A DNA stretch of 64,000 bases from Mytilisepta virgata (taxonomy: Eukaryota > Mollusca > Bivalvia > Mytilida > Mytilidae), in the NCBI GenBank assembly GCA_028015205.1, contig CM051515.1:13286001-13350000 (forward strand), read 5' to 3'. Below the pieces are notes generated by a model. The model had not been told where the DNA came from and searched no databases. It saw nothing but the letters and a program-made list of their open reading frames with translations. A program made the position numbers and the translations under genes. Below, piece after piece: positions 22,781-33,560 of the stretch; within the stretch, counting starts at the first letter, position 1; the number at the start of each line of letters is the position of its first letter.

Positions 22781-22848
22781 AGTATAATTTTACTATATCT
22801 AATATTAGTATCTTTGGATTGTTATTTTAAATATTACATTTTCATTAT

Positions 22849-23470
22849 CTTGACTTCACCTCGAAATTGACACCAGAGGAAGGTTGATTACAAAACTTTA
22901 CGACAAACGGGATGACTTTGACTTTCCAATCGTCAACTACCCATTTTTGGGCGGCAATATTCCAGAAGCGACGGCGTGTGGAGTATATATTTCACAACTC
23001 ATACGTTATTCCAGAGTTTGTGACATATACATTGACTTCCTGGACAGAGCCAGGCTCCTGATAGAAAAGTTGCTCATACAGGGGTATGTTGCTCCTAAGT
23101 TGGAGTCATTTCTATTAAAGTTTTATGGACGTCATCATGACGTGGTTGACAGGTATGGAAAAACGGTTTCCAAATGAAAATGGACCTGTTCCATTGATGT
23201 TATCCCTTCCTCATACCGGATTTGACATGGGCGGAATGGCGGGTGTCCTGCAGAAAGCAGGACTGCTTACTCTTCCGGAGCACCCATGGGTCTATCCCCG
23301 GTTTTTGGTGGGGTCCATATTGTTCATATGTTTTTAGTTTTTGATTGTACTGCATGTATTGTTTTGGTCTTGTCCTCTTTGTTTTCCGGAGTTTGTCAGT
23401 TGTTTCGATTTTTCTCTCCTTCGAATTTCCCTTTGGTATTTCTTGACTTTACTCGAAGTGCCGAAAATTT
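22849..23470 (+). pseudogene. Reverse-transcriptase 3' fragment with conserved tail
   Basis: Open from about 22860 to 23177. Blocks: TKLYDKRDDFDFPIVN, YPFLGGNIPEATACGVYI, SQLIRYSRVCDIYIDFLDRA, LLKFYGRHHDVVDRYGKTVS. These align with 48780-49100. The catalytic YIDD part is missing; homology begins exactly after retrozyme array 2. The conserved 3' tail covers about 23180-23470 (CTTCCGGAGCACC, CCCCGGTTTTTGGTGGGG, TCCGGAGTTTGTCAGTTG). Confidence 0.7.
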
Positions 23471-23665
23471 TATGTGCTTAGATTTAGAGTGACTAAATGA
23501 AATTGAAGTTTAATGGAAATACCATTTTCGAAAAACGTATCGGTGATAATTTAATCGCCTGACTGTTAGTTGTTAGTTGTATAAACTTGAATATTTGAAT
23601 TGTACGATCAACCGTTTCTGGATTATTGTGGAAATGTCGCATATATATTTATAGATTCGTAGCTG

Positions 23666-24036
23666 TTGGTGATAATCATATCGCAAATCATAACACTGTT
23701 AATTAAGTGCCCTATGGAGAATTTCATTTCAAATAGGATGGAATGTTTGTTTTCTGTGTTGCTGCATCTCGCCGAGGCAGATGGGATATCTTGGAACAGA
23801 CAACATCATGATTCTGCTGAGGAAAATATGTTAAAGCCTCTAGTTTGTTATGCAATTAAAATTAAGATAGCTTAGGAAAAAGCCGAAGCTTTAAGACAAA
23901 ATGATGAATTATTGACAACGGAAATTAACTACGACCTCCTAATTTCCAAATCGTATTCGGAACGACTTCTTTGTTTTAGCGATAATTTAAAAATTAGTGA
24001 AACAATTCAAACTAGTGTTAGTCTAATAAAGTGTTA
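23666..24036 (+). pseudogene. Unrecognised coding remnant with one in-frame stop
   Basis: The frame runs from the M at about 23714 (MENFISNRMECLFSVLLHLA) to a stop at 24034-24036. It is interrupted only by TAG at 23873-23875, after which it continues as EKAEALRQNDELLTTEINYD. The composition is protein-like, with balanced charged residues, and differs from its AT-rich surroundings. I recognise no family. It could be a decayed gene, a transposon piece or chance. Confidence 0.3.
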
Positions 24037-25328
24037 AATTATAACTTTAATTTTGTTTTATTTTATTATTGATTATTATGTCAATCATTTATAAATGTCG
24101 ATTTTGCAATGTCTCTACCTTGATCGATACCGGAATAATAGTGAATTAATAAATATGGCGTCGGGAACCAGACAATGATCATTCAATCAAAAGTGGCCCT
24201 CATAAAATCATAACCTTTTCGTTGTCTTAAGATTTTCACTTTGTTAGTTGAGGTAGGAATATTTATTTCAGTTGTTGATTTTACTGTATTTATCCAATAT
24301 GGGCGTAAAATGGCAGCGATTATTCGTATATAAGAAGTTGTTCCCTTGAACGGACATCGAAAAGTCCCATGGGCCTCTGGTACTACATAATACGCACCCC
24401 TTCACAAAGTTATTTCTAGAGGTAAAAATGCGTATTATGTACAACCTAATACAGTATGTTATTAAGTTGTGAATGTTAAACAATACTGTGGATTTTGTAA
24501 TAAGAATAACTTTTACATTAATAAAACAGTACGTGTAAACGTCCTATTTATTAACATTATGGTCAATATAATGTTCGGAGTAATGTTAATAAGGCGTGAC
24601 TTGCCGAAAAAACTGTAAAATCAACATGATCAATATAGGTTAACGTTAAAGGATTATCAATTTATAGAAACAAATTATAATTAAGAAACATTAACCTTAC
24701 AATCGTCATTAATCAAAACTATTTAATATGAAAATCAGATGACACAAGCTGATAATGGCTTGGCCGCTGTTATAAAATCGGTGAAGATTAAAATTTAATT
24801 TCACATTTTGGACAAATGTTAGTAAGTTTAAGAAGCACGCGAATCAAACAATAAATCATCAAACAAGTAAAACCATTCTTTGAACACATGACCTTACAAA
24901 AGGAATCTAGAAATCGTATGTTAATGTTTATCTCCCTTGTCCAAAACTCAACAAATTCCATTTTCTTTATAGTCGAACTTCGGCTATCTCAAACCCATTT
25001 CCGTAAAGAGAATCAAATGTATTTTGTTTATGGCTTTGGTTATCTAGCAACATATTAAGCATCATTATGTTTTGCAGTCTTTGTGAAGTAGAAAAGATTT
25101 ATTTCTCGAATCGCAATAATTCAATGGTGTTAAATCTCAAATTTATTAGTTATCATTCTGCGCAATTATATTTAAAGTTTATTCAGATGTATACAAGACC
25201 CAATAATTTGTTTTAAATAATTCATTCAGGTAAAATGAAAACAACATTTGAAAAGAGGAGTTTCAGTTATGGGATATACATGTAGTTTGTGTGAACGGTA
25301 GTACTAGTACCCAAGTAGCTGTTTGATA
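24037..25328. other. No gene seen; region upstream of the HEPN gene
   Basis: AT-rich. A short inverted pair (TACATAATACGCA at 24384 and TGCGTATTATGTA at 24430) is present. A promoter and 5' untranslated exon for the downstream gene are probably here or further upstream, but I cannot place them. Confidence 0.4.
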
Positions 25329-25542
25329 ATGAATCCATTACAACAAGAGGAAGAAAATTATGTACGGTTTTCTCTGTTGCTGACTGGAATATCACTAAGA
25401 GCTGCTCGTGCTCTTTTCGACAACGAATTTGCTCCTGTGTGTCTCTCAGCTTCATTAAAGAAGGAATTTAACAGATTGAACGATCTGAAGTTGAAAAGAA
25501 TAATTACTCAGTCTCAGTGGAATCTTTTATTTCCTAGAAATG
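25329..25542 (+). CDS. HEPN (DZIP3-type) - nSTAND3 NTPase gene, exon 1
   Basis: Begins at the first ATG (MNPLQQEEENYVRFSLLLTG). It encodes the first helices of a HEPN domain of the DZIP3/hRUL138 kind, with the family-typical FSLLLTGISLRAARALFDNE and WNLLFPRN. The exon ends in AATG before the donor GTAATT, leaving one base of a split glycine codon that exon 2 completes. HEPN domains are small helical bundles, many of which are RNases or RNA-binding regulators in immune proteins. An upstream exon cannot be excluded; the ATG is chosen because homology to the family starts soon after it. Downstream exons: 26261, 27274 and 35971. Confidence 0.75.
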
Positions 25543-26260
25543 GTAATTTGATTGTAGTTTTATTAAAGAAAAAACCGTTTTAATTTCTTCCAAAAGAGAA
25601 CACATTTGTAAATTCAGAGTCAATTTTATACATTTGTAGGAATAAAAGCAGTAGGCGGCAAATGTCAGTCAAATTCAGATTTGGTTATTGTGCCTTTTAG
25701 GTCACTGTCTTGTGTGATTATCTCCTCCTACAGCTTTTAATCCAGACCACATTGAATATGTTCAGTCTGACATTTGCGTGACTCTCGTAACATTTTAACC
25801 AAAATGTCCATTCACCTGGCCCTAGGGATCGTGTGAGCTATTGCTACACTTAGCAACCATTATCGTCAAAACCTTTTAAAGATCTTTTCTCCTGAAACCA
25901 CTCTGCCAACTGCGGCCAAACTCTGTTGAAGTGGTTCTTGGATTGTCCACTTTCAAAATTATGTCCGACTACCAACCGACCTGGAAGCTGTTACTAACAA
26001 AATAAAAAGTACGGCTTGAATAGTTTTTAATTTGCTGTAAAACTACACTAGTCAAATGTTCGTTTATCATTATATCCAAATTAAATAACTTAAGTTTATA
26101 TCAAGTGATATCTAATTCTCACGTATTGTGAAACCTATAATTGTAACATTGACCTAATTTTGTATTAGTAAATATAATAACACATTTGTATTATACTATC
26201 TACTGTACAGTATAATAACAAATTTTACAAAAAATATTCAGCTTTCGTAAATTACTGCAG
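25543..26260 (+). other. Intron 1 of the HEPN gene
   Basis: Donor GTAATT, acceptor TTACTGCAG. AT-rich; no element recognised. Confidence 0.6.
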
Positions 26261-26490
26261 GAGATCCTGTATCAGAGGACTTTGATATTCAGCTGGTAAT
26301 TTGCCTCCTGAGACATCTCACTGTTATCGCGGAACCTTCGAAAGGGTATGATCAGCTACCACCAGAAGGAGAGATAACTCCTGCTGCTGATTTAGCCAGA
26401 ATCAAGTACTACAGAAATAGATTTGCACATCTGAGAGATGCCAAAATTGATGATATTTTTTTTAATAAAGCATGGGGTGAATTGGCAAAT
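26261..26490 (+). CDS. HEPN (DZIP3-type) - nSTAND3 NTPase gene, exon 2 (HEPN core)
   Basis: Bounded by the acceptor CTGCAG and donor GTAAGT. Together with the base left from exon 1 it gives 77 whole codons. It contains the family hallmarks: VICLLRHLT, GYDQLPPEGEITPAADLARI and KYYRNRFAHLRD. The segment RNRFAH fits the R-x4-H motif that forms the catalytic pocket of HEPN ribonucleases, so this copy retains the putative RNase residues. The conserved W (KAWGELANV region) closes the domain. Whether the DZIP3 subgroup is enzymatically active is not established by the sequence; the motif is what is seen, RNase activity is inference. Confidence 0.8.
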
Positions 26491-26599
26491 GTAAGTTGTT
26501 GAATAGAAATGGTTCAAAATGTTTTTCAATTCCATGGAAAATTTAAAAAAAAATTATAATGGAAAAATAAACTTCAAGTGGAATGAAAAAAGCATGATT

Positions 26600-26990
26600 C
26601 AAACGGATTGATTGATTGATTGTTGCTTAACGTCCAGTGGCAAATATTTCATGCTTCTTCAGGACGAGAACCAGTTCAATTTATCAAACAATTCAATTAG
26701 GGGTGGGATGGGACACAAAGGGGAACCAATTTTGGCTGCCACTGTAAAAGGAGGATGGTTGGGTAGGGTCGGATAATTTAGCCTTCTGTAGCGGCCATCA
26801 GCCTACTCTTTTTCGAAAACTACAGAAGGGGTCTTTAGCGTGCAGGGAGTGTGGCATTCTCCAAACACGTTACCCACTATGGTCCGCGGTCAGGCTTTCC
26901 GTATTATGACCTGACAACCTCCCAACGAGAGGGTCTCCCCTATCCGCCACGTGATCCATCACAGGTGCTGATTCAAATGGAAGATTTAGG
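26600..26990 (+). mobile_element. SINE-like repeat in intron 2
   Basis: Starts with (GATT)n followed by GTTGCTTAACGTCCAGTGGC and AAATATTTCATGCTTC, then GGATGGTTGGGTAGG, GGAGTGTGGCATTCTCC and a 3' part with GGTCCGCGGTCAGGC. A shorter relative with (GATT)n lies at 28018-28085. I take it as a mollusc SINE by its start and composition; the family name is uncertain. Confidence 0.5.
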
Positions 26991-27273
26991 TATGATCCTG
27001 GAGTCTGTTAAGAAAATTTTCTTGTTATTTGTATTTTAAAAACAATGTTATAAATATTTCATTCTGGGATAGGAATTTAATAATCAATGATTTCAGTGAA
27101 TTTTCCATAATTCATAATCCAAGTCAGAGGCATAATATTTAAGTTGTGAAGCAATTCAGTATTGATTTTCATAAAAAAAAAAATCATTTGCAAAAAAGAA
27201 ATTAATAAATTTCAACCCTTATCAAAAAATTGGTTAATTTTCTTACTTATGTGCAAATTACTGCATTTGTTAG

Positions 27274-27376
27274 GCTATAGAAAGACTGGGAGGTTCTGCA
27301 ATGAAGCAAGAATGTGATGATTTGAGAAGCAAAATCCTAGATTCAAATAAGGATACTCTTCCATGGAATATCAGAG
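27274..27376 (+). CDS. HEPN (DZIP3-type) - nSTAND3 NTPase gene, exon 3
   Basis: Acceptor TTTGTTAG, donor GTATTT after AGAG. Encodes AIERLGGSAMKQECDDLRSK and ILDSNKDTLPWNIRG, the linker helix that ends the HEPN region in DZIP3-type proteins. It starts in phase 0, as left by exon 2, and leaves one base (G) that pairs with AG of exon 4 to make the glutamate codon. The consistent phases across all four exons are the main evidence that this is one gene. Confidence 0.75.
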
Positions 27377-28196
27377 GTATTTTTTTTTTTGGAATGGTGC
27401 AGGCCATAAGACTGAATATTTAGCCATGCTCCCACTGATAGAATATATTAAAGTTAATATGAAATGTATTTCGATAGCTGGAAGAGAATCGTTTAATATT
27501 GTAAAGGTGATAAATTGTGTTTCTGCTATTTATTTCAGTGTCAAATTTGACAACCATAAAATCTATATAATATTAATATTCAAATAATACACCGTTATTT
27601 TTAAAGAACCTATAGTATTATATTGATGATAACTTTCATAACTTTATTCACCTTATTTAGTTCAACACAACTCAGTATTATTTAAGTCTCCATGACCTAC
27701 ATTTTATGCTTGAGGTTCTATGATCAAAATTTGGCATTTAGGTGTAGAAGAACATAACGTAATTTATTAATGATATTTTACAATTGCAGTCATCTTATAT
27801 ACATTTAAGTCACTATGACAATAAATGGGAGGGAATTTTGATTTTATTAACGTTAAGACGAAGTAATTGAAAGTATCCTACAGTTTTCTAATTTTTTGTC
27901 AGTATGTAAAGCTATTCGAAATACATTGGAATATGAAATAAAAAAGTGCGGTACCCATGCTTATTTTTTTGCTATAAACCTTTGAAAATGCGTTCTGAAA
28001 TTAACTTTTAACATAGGATTGATTGATTGATTGAATATTGTTTTATGCCGAGCTGGCGATATTTCAGCCAATATTACGGCGATTTAACATAGGATATATA
28101 GGGAAAACGTCAATTTTTCAATTTTGCTCGAAAAATCTATAAAAATCATAGATGTTAATCCTACAGTTTCATGAAAAACTAATATTATATTGCCTC
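27377..28196 (+). other. Intron 3, first part
   Basis: AT-rich with a (GATT)n SINE-like fragment at 28018-28085. No coding segment seen. Confidence 0.5.
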
Positions 28197-29475
28197 ATTC
28201 TTATAAAAATGATCATAAATCCACCCATTCATGGTATGGATCGTATCTTTGACCTTACATTGCGTATTGTACTATAGGTTTGGATTTTTCAATGTTTCGG
28301 GTTATTTTAGGAGTTTCTCCAGGGCAACCCTCATCAGAGGCCATCCCATATTTAAAAAAATTATTTGCATTTTCATGCATGAAAAGTGACGAATCTTCAG
28401 AATCTCTATTATGTATATGTTTAATATTTTGACAATTAGGGAGGTCACATCCCTTTGTTTAAGTGCATAATTATATGTCACTTATTATTATATACATCTA
28501 TTCAGTTGTGAATAATTGATGTATATTTAGCATGCTTTAGCTATTGCTTTTTATTGCATTGCATGTTTCGTTGCGACTATTTTTGTCTGCAACGAAGGAA
28601 ATTCATTTTACTGTCTGTATTATAAGACTATATGTTGTCAATCATTTCGTCTTTACGTTGATTGGGTAATGTGTACCACTGAATTTGTATATTGTTTTAT
28701 TTTTAAGGCGTGGTTTCTGAAGGGTAATCTTAAGTCAAGGTCATCCCAACGTCAAATTTAAGAATTGTGTTATGTAACCATATATTTCCTTTCTTTCTGA
28801 CTATCTTTTCCATCTTCCAGGCAATTATTATAGTATTATTATTTAATAAATATAAATTTTCAGTATTGGGTATATTCAACCCTTATTTTATCTTATAATA
28901 ACATGTTATTCATTGTTTATCTAAGTTCGACCATCAGCATTTTTTATGCATAATATGGTCATATTAGATAATGCCTTCAATATATCTATCGTCCAGCTGC
29001 GCAGACATAGTATCATCATTGTGTGACATTGATTGATTTGTTAATTGCCGACATTTCTTAATCTACTTGTCAACTATTTGTTAATACATCTTTGATACTT
29101 CTTCCCCTTTTTGAAAGCCACGTATGGTTTAGACTTAAATATGGTCTGTATAATAGGGTCATTTCGTATTAAGTACCAAACTTTAGTTATAAGTCGTTGT
29201 AAAATATCACCTTTTGGATGATATGAGGTTATTAACATATTTTTAAAATTCAGTTTCCGATATTTTCTTTTAATTCTTATGTTTCTCTCCTCATAGTTTA
29301 TGGTATTTAGGATTTCCCATACATGGACTTTTATTATAACCTCTCTTTACAAGCTTTTCGACAAAGAGTTCTAATCTCTCTTTATATTTTTGACTATCAC
29401 TTGTATTCCGCAGAATTCTTATTAAAGGATGTACGATGCAAGTATTGGATTTTCTCCGTATGCCTGCTATAACAT

Positions 29476-29763
29476 TTAATATCTAGAACACCCTTTTTCA
29501 GAATATCGTTGTCCTTTATATATTTCAACGTCTAGAAATTTCATAGAATTTCTATCTGTTTCAAATGTGAATTTTAAGAGGTCATGTTTTTTATTTGCTA
29601 TTTCAAACAGCTTTTCAATTTGTTCAGGCTTTCCATCAACTGTTATAAATCCATCATCTCTCATCCCTTTGTGAAGGATTATATTGTTTCTATATGGAAG
29701 ATCGTCTATGATTTGTTTAATACGATCGTATAATGCTATATCGCATATTTCAGGGGAAGCCAC
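29476..29763 (-). pseudogene. Penelope-like RT fragment, unit 1
   Basis: Minus strand: ASPEICDIALYDRIKQIID, then MRDDGFI (the catalytic x-x-D-D box, with M where F or Y is usual) and LDVEIYKGQRYS. This is the palm/thumb part of a reverse transcriptase. The preceding RT block is separated by a 120-base insertion (29772-29890) and a frame change. The frame ends at a stop 12 residues after the LDVEIY block. Confidence 0.65.
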
Positions 29764-29771
29764 TGCTCCCT

Positions 29772-29890
29772 ATACATGTATAATAAATTGATGTTCAAAT
29801 ATGTTTTTTTTTTTTTGTATGTGACATTTGTATTGTATTGCTATGACCCAAATGGGTATTGTTTGCAATAAAGTATTATTATTATTATTA
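29772..29890 (+). mobile_element. Short ATT-tailed retroposon insertion in unit 1
   Basis: Unit 2 lacks this block exactly. It begins TATACATGTATAATAAATTG, contains a T run and ends CAATAAAG followed by (TATTAT)n. A polyadenylation-like signal followed by a (ATT)n tail is how many LINE 3' ends look, so this is most likely a 5'-truncated LINE copy on the plus strand. Confidence 0.6.
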
Positions 29891-32034
29891 AAATTCCAAT
29901 AATTTTTTGTATGATTTGTTATTACATGTAAACTCATTGTTGTTAATAAAATGTTTAGAATTTTCATCAGATTCTCTGTTTCTGGTCTTTTAATTTCATA
30001 TTAAATATCTATGTTCTCGTTTAGTGCATTCCTCGTGAATTGCATAATTTCCAAAAACTTAAGAATCGTACAAAGACTTGTTATGTCGTAAGATATTAAG
30101 AGAGGGTTTTCCTCCAATTTGTTTGATTCAATATTACATATGAAATTTCCCGTGTCAGCGAGATTGTTTCTTGTTTCCTGACAATATAAAGTAAAAAGAA
30201 ATCAAAGAATTTTTCAATATCCTCCAGGGGACCAGAGCATTGTGATACAATTGGTCTCGCTGGTACATGTATTCTTTCAGTACATGATGTATTACTTTAT
30301 ATTTCTTTAAGTACATTATCTTTTAACTTGTGAATTTTAGGAAGGAAATACGCCTTTGGCGTTTTAATAAATTTTCCTTCCTGTAAGAGAAATTTTGTGG
30401 ATGTGGTATCGATTTCATTTTTATTTCTCAGCTGTATAGTCAAATTTCGAATAGTTTATTTACATCCACTTTTTTCAATGTGTTCATAGTCGATTCTATC
30501 ATTTAGTTGGCTTTTTCCTTCTAATTTTTCTTCTTAATTGATTTATATCTAATATTTCTATATACTTTTTATGTATAGTACAAACGCAATTTTTTGATCA
30601 AAGATACGTCGTACCATATCACAAATGAGGATCGAAGCCCAAAACAGGCTTGATTCACGGATGAGATCAAAACCGGTGAAATTAATCACCGAATCAAATT
30701 CTTATAAAAATGATCATAAATCCACCCATTCATGGTATGGATCGTATCTTTGACCTTCTTATATAAATGATCATAAATCCACCCATTCATGGTATGGATC
30801 GTATCTTTGACCTTACATTGCGTATTGTACTATAGGTTTGGATTTTTCAATGTTTCGGGTTATTTTAGGAGTTTCTCCAGGGCAACCCTCATCAGAGGCC
30901 ATCCCATATTTAAAAAAAATTATTTGCATGTTCATGCATGGAAAGTGAAGAATCTTCAGAATCTCTATTATGTATATGTTTAATATTTTGACAATTAGGG
31001 AGGTCACATCCCTTTGTTTAAGTGCATAATTATATGTCACTTATTATTATATACATCTATTCAGTTGTGAATAATTGATGTATATTTAGCATGCTTTAGC
31101 TATTGCTTTTTATTGCATTGCATGTTTCGTTGCGACTATTTTTGTCTGCAACGAAGGAAATTCATTTTACTGTCTGTATTATAAGACTATATGTTGTCAA
31201 TCATTTCGTCTTAACGTTGATTGGGTAATGTGTACCGCTGAATTTGTATATTGTTTTATTTTTAAGGCGTGGTTTCTGAAGGGTAATCTTAAGTCAAGGT
31301 CATCCCAACGTCAAATTTAAGAATTGTTTTATGTAACCATATATTTCCTTTCTTTCTGACTATCTTTTCCATCTTCCAGGCAATTATTATAGTATTATTA
31401 TTTAATAAATAAAAATATTCAGTATTGGGTATATTCAACCCTTATTTTATCTTATAATAACATGTTATTCATTGTTTATCTAAGTTCGGCCATCAGCATT
31501 TTTTATGCATAATATGGTCATATTATATAATGCCTTCAATATATCTATCGTCCAGCTGCGCAGACATAGTATCATCATTGTGTGACATTGATTGATTTGT
31601 TAATTGCCGACATTTCTTAATCTACTTGTCAACTATTTGTTAATACATCTTTGATACTTCTTCCCCTTTTTGAAAGCCACGTATGGTTTAGACTTAAATA
31701 TGGTCTGTATAATAGGGTCATTTCGTATTAAGTACCAAACTTTAGTTATAAGTCGTTGTAAAATATCACCTTTTGGATGATATGAGGTTATTAACATATT
31801 TTTAAAATTCCGTTTCCGATATTTTCTTTTAATTCTTATGTTTCTCTCCTCATAGTTTATGGTATTTAGGATTTCCCATACATGGACTTTTATTATAACC
31901 TCTCTTTACAAGCTTTTCGACAAAGAGTTCTAATCTCTCTTTATATTTTTGTCTATCACTTGTATTCCGGAGAATTCTTATTAAAGGATGTACGATGCAA
32001 GTATTGGATTTTCTCCGTATGCCTGCTATAACAT

Positions 32035-32331
32035 TTAATATCTAGAACACCCTTTTTCAGAATATCGTTGTCCTTTATATATTTCAACGTCTGGAAATTT
32101 CATAGAATTTCTATCTGTTTCAAATGTGAATTTTAAGAGGTCATGTTTTTTATATGCTATTTCAAACAGCTTTTCAATTTGTTCAGGCTTTCCATCAACT
32201 GTTATAAATCCATCATCTCTCATCCCTTTGTGAAGGATTATATTGTTTCTATATGGAAGATCGTCTATGATTTGTTTAATACGATCGTATAATGCTATAT
32301 CGCATATTTCAGGGGAAGCCACTGCTCCCAT
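32035..32331 (-). pseudogene. Penelope-like RT fragment, unit 2 (catalytic block)
   Basis: Encodes MGAVASPEICDIALYDRIK, MRDDGFITVDGK and FPDVEIYKGQRYS. MGAVASPEICD corresponds to the RT motif with the conserved G-x-x-x-S-P; RDD is the catalytic pair. Compared with unit 1 there are only single changes (for example L to P before DVEIY). It overlaps the upstream frame at 32309-32560 in another phase, so one frameshift separates two parts of a single RT. Confidence 0.65.
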
Positions 32332-32560
32332 TGAAACTCCAATAATTTTTTGTATGATTTGTTATTGCATGTAAACTCATTGTTGTTAATAAAATGTTTA
32401 GAATTTTCATCAGATTCTCTGTTTCTGGTCTTTTAATTTCATATTGAATATCTATGTTCTCGTTTAGTGCATTCCTCGTGAATTGCATAATTTCCAAAAA
32501 CTTAAGAATCGTATAAAGACTTGTTATGTCGTAAGATATTAAGAGAGGGTTTCCCTCCAA
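32309..32560 (-). pseudogene. Penelope-like RT fragment, unit 2 (SYDITSLYT block)
   Basis: Encodes LLISYDITSLYTILKFLEIM. D-I-T-S-L-Y-T is the first catalytic aspartate block of this RT class (compare 'DVTSLYTNIP' in other elements). The final residues are out of frame with the catalytic block that follows. Confidence 0.6.
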
Positions 32561-33560
32561 TTTGTTTGATTCAATATTACATATGAAATTTCCCGTGTCA
32601 GCGAGATATGTTTCTTGTTTTCTGACAATAGGAAGTAAAAAGAAATCAAAGAATTTTTCAATATCCTCCAGGGGACCAGAGCATTGTGATACAATTGGTC
32701 TCGCTGGTACATGTATTCTTTCAGTACATGATGTATTACTTTATATTTCTTTAAGTACATTATCTTTTAACTTGTGAATTTTAGGAAGGAAATACGCCTT
32801 TGGCGTTTTAATAAATTCCTTCCTTCCTGTAAGAGAAATTTTGTGGATGTGGTATCGATTTCATTTTTATTTCTCAGCTGTATTGTCAAATTTCGAATAG
32901 TTTATTTACATCCACTTTTTTCAATGTGTTCATAGTTGATTCCATCATTTAGTTGGCTTTTTCCTTCTAATTTTTCTTCTTAATTGATTTATATCTAATA
33001 TTTCTATATACTTTTTATGTATAGTACAAACGCAATTTTTTGATCAAAGATACGTCGTACCATATCACAAATGAGGATCGAAGCCCAAAACAGGCTTGAT
33101 TCACGGATGAGATCAAAACCGGTGAAATTAATCACCGAATCACATTCTTATATAATAAGAAGGTTGCAGACAAAAATAGTCGCAACGAAACATGCAATGC
33201 AATAAAAAGCAATAGCTAAAGCATGCTAAATATACATCAATTATTCACAACTGAATAGATGTATATAATAATAAGTGACATATAATTATGCACTTAAACA
33301 AAGGGATGTGACCTCCCTAATTGTCAAAATATTAAACATATACATAATAGAGATTCTGAAGATTCTTCACTTTCCATGCATGAACATGCAAATAATTTTT
33401 TTTAAATATGGGATGGCCTCTGATGAGGGTTGCCCTGGAGAAACTCCTAAAATAACCCGAAACATTGAAAAATCCAAACCTATAGTACAATACGCAATGT
33501 AAGGTCAAAGATACGATCCATACCATGAATGGGTGGATTTATGATCATTTATATAAGAAC

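Larger units (their letters stand above)
22196..22833 (+). mobile_element. Retrozyme-like tandem array 2 (about 1.7 monomers)
   Basis: Opposite orientation to array 1. The period is about 378 bp (ATTCAAAAATAATAG at 22201 and 22579). Contents match array 1: CTAAGGGTTCATTCCTTG, TAGATCTCCTTAGCTGAA, hammerhead, ATCTAATATTAGTATC, CCGAGGGTATTCGCCAACC, GTCAGACTTGTCTGAC. It ends 15 bases before the reverse-transcriptase fragment at 22849. Confidence 0.8.
28197..33560 (-). mobile_element. Tandem Penelope-like retroelement in intron 3
   Basis: Two head-to-tail units (28197-30701 and about 30760-33143), about 2.57 kb apart and nearly identical, are joined by an extra partial copy of the first 62 bases (30702-30763). 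An inverted piece of the unit start (33170-33558, complement of about 30770-31155) closes the array, so both outer ends read TTCTTATA(A)AAATGATCA inward. Minus-strand frames carry reverse-transcriptase blocks. Tandem partial copies with an inverted terminal piece are the usual architecture of Penelope-like elements. Both units are interrupted by stops and frame changes. No GIY-YIG nuclease is recognised. Confidence 0.65.

Noticed and set aside
28315..28350. Hammerhead-like word (complement CTGATGAGGG...GAGAAAC) in the Penelope-like units and their inverted end at 33418-33450
   Set aside because: CTGATGA and GAAAC are present, but four extra bases separate stem II from GAAA, no NUH triplet sits at the right place and no stem I partner is found. 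It may be an ancient relic, not a ribozyme I can support.
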